A DNA stretch of 64,000 nucleotides, taken from assembly GCF_013744875.1 (NCBI RefSeq), contig NZ_CP059399.1, positions 558,001 to 622,000 of the forward strand, in the 5' to 3' direction. Under the pieces are notes generated by a model that was not told the origin of the DNA, did no database searches, and saw nothing but the letters and a program-made list of their open reading frames with translations. The translations under genes and the position numbers were made by a program. This document shows positions 61,077 to 64,000 of this stretch, one piece after another. Positions within the stretch are counted from its first letter, which is position 1; every line of letters begins with the position of its first letter. Source of the DNA: Nocardia huaxiensis (lineage in GTDB: Bacteria; Actinomycetota; Actinomycetes; Mycobacteriales; Mycobacteriaceae).

Positions 61077-62318
61077 GTGGCCGAAAGTACCCTTGGGGCA
61101 CGGGTAGCGGAGTTACGCCGGCGGCGGGGACTATCGCAGAAAGAGTTGGGCGCGGCGATCAGGCGCTCGGAAAGCTGGGTTTCGCAGGTCGAGCGAGACG
61201 TATTGCCGGTCGAACGGTTGTCGGTGCTGCAGCGCCTGGCAGACGTACTCGGCGTGGCGGTGCGTGACCTGCGTCCCGAAGCGGCCGAGCCGATGGCGGC
61301 GCATCGCGGCGAGGGGCCTCGTGGCGGTTCGGTGGTATTCGAACAGCTGCGGCTGCTGCTCACCGGACATCCCGCACTGGACCAGCTTTTCGGGGACGCG
61401 GCCGATCGCGAGTCGGCCGACGCGCTCCCGGAGTTGCGCCAGCGCGTGGACCTGGTCTGGCAGCTCGCGAACGAGTCGCGGCTCATCGAGGTCGGAAGCA
61501 GTCTGCTGGGACTGATTCCGGAACTCGAGCAGGCGGCCCGCACCACCTCTGGAAAGCGACCCGAAGCGCTGACCCTGCTGTCGCGCGCCTATCAGGTGGC
61601 CGCGACCGCGTTCACCCGTCAGGAAGAAGTCGACGCGGCCTGGGTCGCGGCGGATCGGGCGCTGTCCGCGGCCGAGGAATCCGGTGATCCGCTCAGCGTT
61701 GTCGCGGGCACCTATCGCATGGCACAGGCATTCCTGCGCCTGCAGCGGCTGGAACAGGCCGAGCAGGCGGCGCGGGTGTCGGTGGCGGCGCTCACCCCGC
61801 AGGTCGAGGACAAGGAGGGCGAATGCCGTCCGGAAGTGTTGTCGCTCTACGGTTCCCTGCAGTTGATGCTGGCGGTGATCGCGGCGACCGACGGCAATCG
61901 CGCTGCTGCCCGTGCGGGTCTGTCCGCGGCGCGAGAGGCCGCGGAACGACTCGGTGAGGGCCGCAACGACTTCGACACCGAATTCGGTCCGACCGGCGTC
62001 GCCGTGCACGCGGTGGCGGTGGCGGTCGAATTGGGCGACGCCGGTGAGGCACTCGATACCGCGCGCACCGTGCAGGCGTCGGTCCTGTCTCCGGAGCGGC
62101 AGGCCCGCTTCCTGGTGGATGTGGCGCGGGCGCACGCACAGCGACGGCAGGCACAGGAGGCGCTGGAGGCGCTGCTCAATGCCGAGCGGCTCACCCCGGA
62201 GCTGGTGCACACCGATCATCGCGCACGGGAAGTCGTGCGAGATCTCCTGCAGTTCGCGGGCCGGCGTCCGGCCGACGAACTACGCGAGCTCGCCGGACGG
62301 GCCGCCGTCACCCCCTGA
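61077..62318 (+). CDS. XRE-family helix-turn-helix regulator with TPR-like domain
   Basis: 413 residues from GTG 61077 (AAGGAG 9 bases upstream). N-terminal HTH_31-type domain: RVAELRRRRGLSQKELGAAI, ESWVSQVERDVLPVERLSVL (about 8-62). The remaining ~340 residues are helical repeats (ALTLLSRAYQVAATAFTRQE, VAGTYRMAQAFLRLQRLEQA) of the TPR kind that bind peptides or partner proteins. It is probably a transcription factor responding to a small signal. The divergent small genes are candidate targets. It ends 3 bases before the convergent hydrolase stop. Confidence 0.85.
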   Translation: MAESTLGARVAELRRRRGLSQKELGAAIRRSESWVSQVERDVLPVERLSVLQRLADVLGVAVRDLRPEAAEPMAAHRGEGPRGGSVVFEQLRLLLTGHPALDQLFGDAADRESADALPELRQRVDLVWQLANESRLIEVGSSLLGLIPELEQAARTTSGKRPEALTLLSRAYQVAATAFTRQEEVDAAWVAADRALSAAEESGDPLSVVAGTYRMAQAFLRLQRLEQAEQAARVSVAALTPQVEDKEGECRPEVLSLYGSLQLMLAVIAATDGNRAAARAGLSAAREAAERLGEGRNDFDTEFGPTGVAVHAVAVAVELGDAGEALDTARTVQASVLSPERQARFLVDVARAHAQRRQAQEALEALLNAERLTPELVHTDHRAREVVRDLLQFAGRRPADELRELAGRAAVTP

Positions 62319-62321
62319 CAT

Positions 62322-63674
62322 TCAGTTTCGAATGCCGGGGGTGCGGGGATCGGGGCCGAGGCATGCCAGCAGCAGGCAGCCGGGCGGTGCGTCCGTGAAC
62401 GGTGGCGCCAAGCCGACGTTCAAGCAGGACAGCACATTACAGCCCGGGTAGGCGTAGGGCCCGAGCCCGAACACCGCGAGTGCGATGTCGGTGTCGAAGT
62501 ACTTGCTGGGGTCCAGCCGCAGCGGAGGTTCCACGAACGGGCCCGGATCGGGGACCGGGCTGTCGTGGAAGGCCTGGAACAGGCGGCGGAAGAACTCGTA
62601 GGAGACTTCCACGCCGTACTGCAGGATGCCGCTGGGGCCCTTGTAGGTGTGCGTGCCGAACACCCCTGTCCACACCACGGTGAGGTCCAGGCTGGGGATC
62701 ACGAAGACGTGCTGCAGGCCGAGCCCGGACATGGCGTACATGTCCCCGGGCAGGAATGCCGGATTCTCGGCGCAGTCGGAGCCGAGCCAGAACAGGTAGC
62801 CGTAGCAGCGATAGGTGGCCGAAGGCGAAGTGGCCGTGCGCAGGTACTCGCGCGAGACGAGCTGCTGTCCGTGCCAGGCGCCGTCATTGGCGACGAGCAG
62901 GCCGAGCCGCGACAGGTCGTCGGGCGGGATCATCAGGTGCGCGTAGCCGTAGGTGTGCCCGGAGCGGTCCCGCGCCCAGTAGTAGTCGCCGCGTTCGATT
63001 CCGATGGGGCCGAACAGTTCCCGTTGCGCGAACTCCTGCAGCGGTTCACCGGTCGCCAGTTCGATCACGTAGGCGAGCAGGTCCACATTGCGCTGGCTGT
63101 AGGTGAAGACGGTGCCCGGCGGATCGTCGAAGGGGACGGCCAGGGCCTGCACCGCGCTGAACGGGTCGATGGGGATCACGCCGGTGATGCCCTCGGTGAC
63201 CAATCCGATGCGCAGGCCGGAGGTTTCGGTGAGCAGGTTCTCCACCGTGATCGCCCGGTGCTCGGCATCGCCCAGCCCCGGCGGCAGATATCGGTCGATA
63301 GCGGCGCCGATATCGAGCTTCCCTTGGTCCCAGGCGATTCCGGCGAGCAGGGAGACGATGCTCTTGGTCACGCTCCAGACGTTCCAGGCGACCCTGCCGG
63401 TCTCATTGTTCGCGGGGCCTTCGCCGATCAGGCAGTTGTGCCGAAATACCTGCACATTCAAGCGATTCCGTTCCGCCGCGAACTGCAGGGCCGCCGCCAG
63501 CCCGGCGCTGTCGAGTCCCACCTGTTCGGGTGCGGCCCGCTCGAATTGCCGTCCGCTCGGTTGTTCGCACCGGACTTCGTCCTCCGCGTGCGCCATCGCG
63601 CCGCCGAAGATCACGCTGCCCGCCGTCAAGACCACCGCCACCGCGCCGGCCAACCCCCTGCGCATGCGCAACAT
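62322..63674 (-). CDS. Exported serine hydrolase, beta-lactamase / penicillin-binding-protein fold
   Basis: 450 residues from ATG 63674, with ATG 63665 as an alternative. A signal peptide (RRGLAGAVAVVLTAGSVIF, likely cleaved after AMAHA) is present. The class C beta-lactamase/esterase fold shows the nucleophile motif SVTK (WSVTKSIVSLL), a YSQ motif in TVFTYSQRNVDLLA in place of YxN, and FGTHTYKGPSG near the third motif. The C-terminal ~85 residues are an extra Pro/Cys-rich tail (NVLSCLNVGLAPP, GCLLLACLGPDP). It is likely an envelope esterase or peptidase. There is no evidence that it is a resistance enzyme. Confidence 0.85.
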   Translation of the reverse strand: MLRMRRGLAGAVAVVLTAGSVIFGGAMAHAEDEVRCEQPSGRQFERAAPEQVGLDSAGLAAALQFAAERNRLNVQVFRHNCLIGEGPANNETGRVAWNVWSVTKSIVSLLAGIAWDQGKLDIGAAIDRYLPPGLGDAEHRAITVENLLTETSGLRIGLVTEGITGVIPIDPFSAVQALAVPFDDPPGTVFTYSQRNVDLLAYVIELATGEPLQEFAQRELFGPIGIERGDYYWARDRSGHTYGYAHLMIPPDDLSRLGLLVANDGAWHGQQLVSREYLRTATSPSATYRCYGYLFWLGSDCAENPAFLPGDMYAMSGLGLQHVFVIPSLDLTVVWTGVFGTHTYKGPSGILQYGVEVSYEFFRRLFQAFHDSPVPDPGPFVEPPLRLDPSKYFDTDIALAVFGLGPYAYPGCNVLSCLNVGLAPPFTDAPPGCLLLACLGPDPRTPGIRN

Positions 63675-63721
63675 GCATTTCAGGCTATCCGTCCGGCCCC
63701 CTCACCAGGGCTCGAACAGCT

Positions 63722-64000
63722 TCACCGCGTGGCGAATCGCCGCCGAGCCCCATAGGCGAGCGCCCCGACCGCCAGCACCGCCGCCCCCGCGAGTACCGAG
63801 GGCAGCGGCAAAGATAGCGCCACCACCGCGCACCCCAGTGCGCCGACGATCGGAATCGCCCGTGCCGGACGGTTTTCCGCCGCCGTGAGCGTGTTGGCCG
63901 AGAGGTTCGCGATCAGGTAGTAGACCAGCACCGCGAACGATGAGAAGCCGATGGCCGAGCGAATATCGGCGCTGGCCGCCACCACCGCCACGATCACCCC
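63722..64000 (-). CDS. APC-family amino-acid permease, C-terminal part, 5' end beyond the window
   Basis: About 93 residues of a membrane protein whose start lies off the right edge. The visible helices (IGFSSFAVLVYYLIANLSAN, AIPIVGALGCAVVALSLPLP, VLAGAAVLAVGALAYGARRR) are the last three of an amino-acid/polyamine permease, and the stretch SANTLTAAENRPARAIP resembles the conserved end of that family. Substrate unknown. Confidence 0.7.
   Translation of the reverse strand, partial: GVIVAVVAASADIRSAIGFSSFAVLVYYLIANLSANTLTAAENRPARAIPIVGALGCAVVALSLPLPSVLAGAAVLAVGALAYGARRRFATR

Overview
The window is high-GC actinobacterial chromosome, most likely Nocardia or a close mycolic-acid-containing relative. 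The evidence is frequent GTG/TTG starts, leaderless genes, a MurT/GatD peptidoglycan amidation pair, a tuberculostearic-acid gene pair, an EspI-like ATPase, a DUF1918 protein and the gene order itself. No phage, IS element, rRNA, tRNA or CRISPR array was seen. From memory of M. tuberculosis H37Rv, the backbone genes here (dnaX, the Cfa/FAD-oxidase pair, an SRPBCC protein, ebfC, recR, leuA, murT-gatD, ask-asd) all lie in the Rv3708c-Rv3721c neighbourhood. In this window they are spread over about 59 kb with accessory blocks between them.

Layout. 1-4 kb: an edge-truncated hypothetical gene divergent from dnaX, with a CRP-like site in front of dnaX. 4.2-7.7 kb: fadA-fadB beta-oxidation complex. 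7.9-11.5 kb: PknK-like kinase fused to a MalT-type STAND ATPase. 11.5-14.1 kb: repeats, then an FAD oxidoreductase translationally coupled to an ECF41 sigma factor, with an ECF41-type promoter in front. 14.2-17 kb: coupled FAD oxidase and Cfa methyltransferase for 10-methyl (tuberculostearic) fatty acids. 17.2-26.5 kb: accessory block dominated by a ~1,990-residue TIR / phosphoesterase-like / NACHT / pentapeptide / WD40 protein, plus an ion permease and two membrane proteins. 26.6-29.5 kb: SRPBCC protein, MerR-VOC pair, ebfC-recR. 29.7-39.2 kb: a compact set of transglutaminases, a circularly permuted ATP-grasp/alpha-E fusion and a zinc metallopeptidase, with a small Cys/His-rich protein divergent from it. 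39.2-41.2 kb: leuA behind a leucine leader peptide. 41.4-48.6 kb: orphan EspI-like ATPase, LysR/EamA exporter pair, Tat-exported FAD enzyme, PPOX enzyme. 48.6-50.6 kb: murT-gatD. 50.6-57.9 kb: membrane proteins, a cholesterol-oxidase-like enzyme, a TetR/RibD-type reductase pair and YjbQ. 58-60.4 kb: ask-asd closed by a strong terminator. 60.4-64 kb: two small genes, an XRE-TPR regulator, an exported serine hydrolase and a truncated APC permease.

Three points stand out. (1) The TIR-NACHT-WD40 protein has the architecture of a single-gene anti-phage sensor/effector and carries an apparently degenerate phosphoesterase domain. (2) The ATP-grasp/alpha-E/transglutaminase/metallopeptidase cluster looks like a peptide-ligation and processing system whose substrate is unknown. 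(3) Three copies of an asymmetric palindromic intergenic repeat lie at 11.7, 14.1 and 23.4 kb. Two of them are the same element in opposite orientation, and two are flanked by tandem arrays of the element's own tip.
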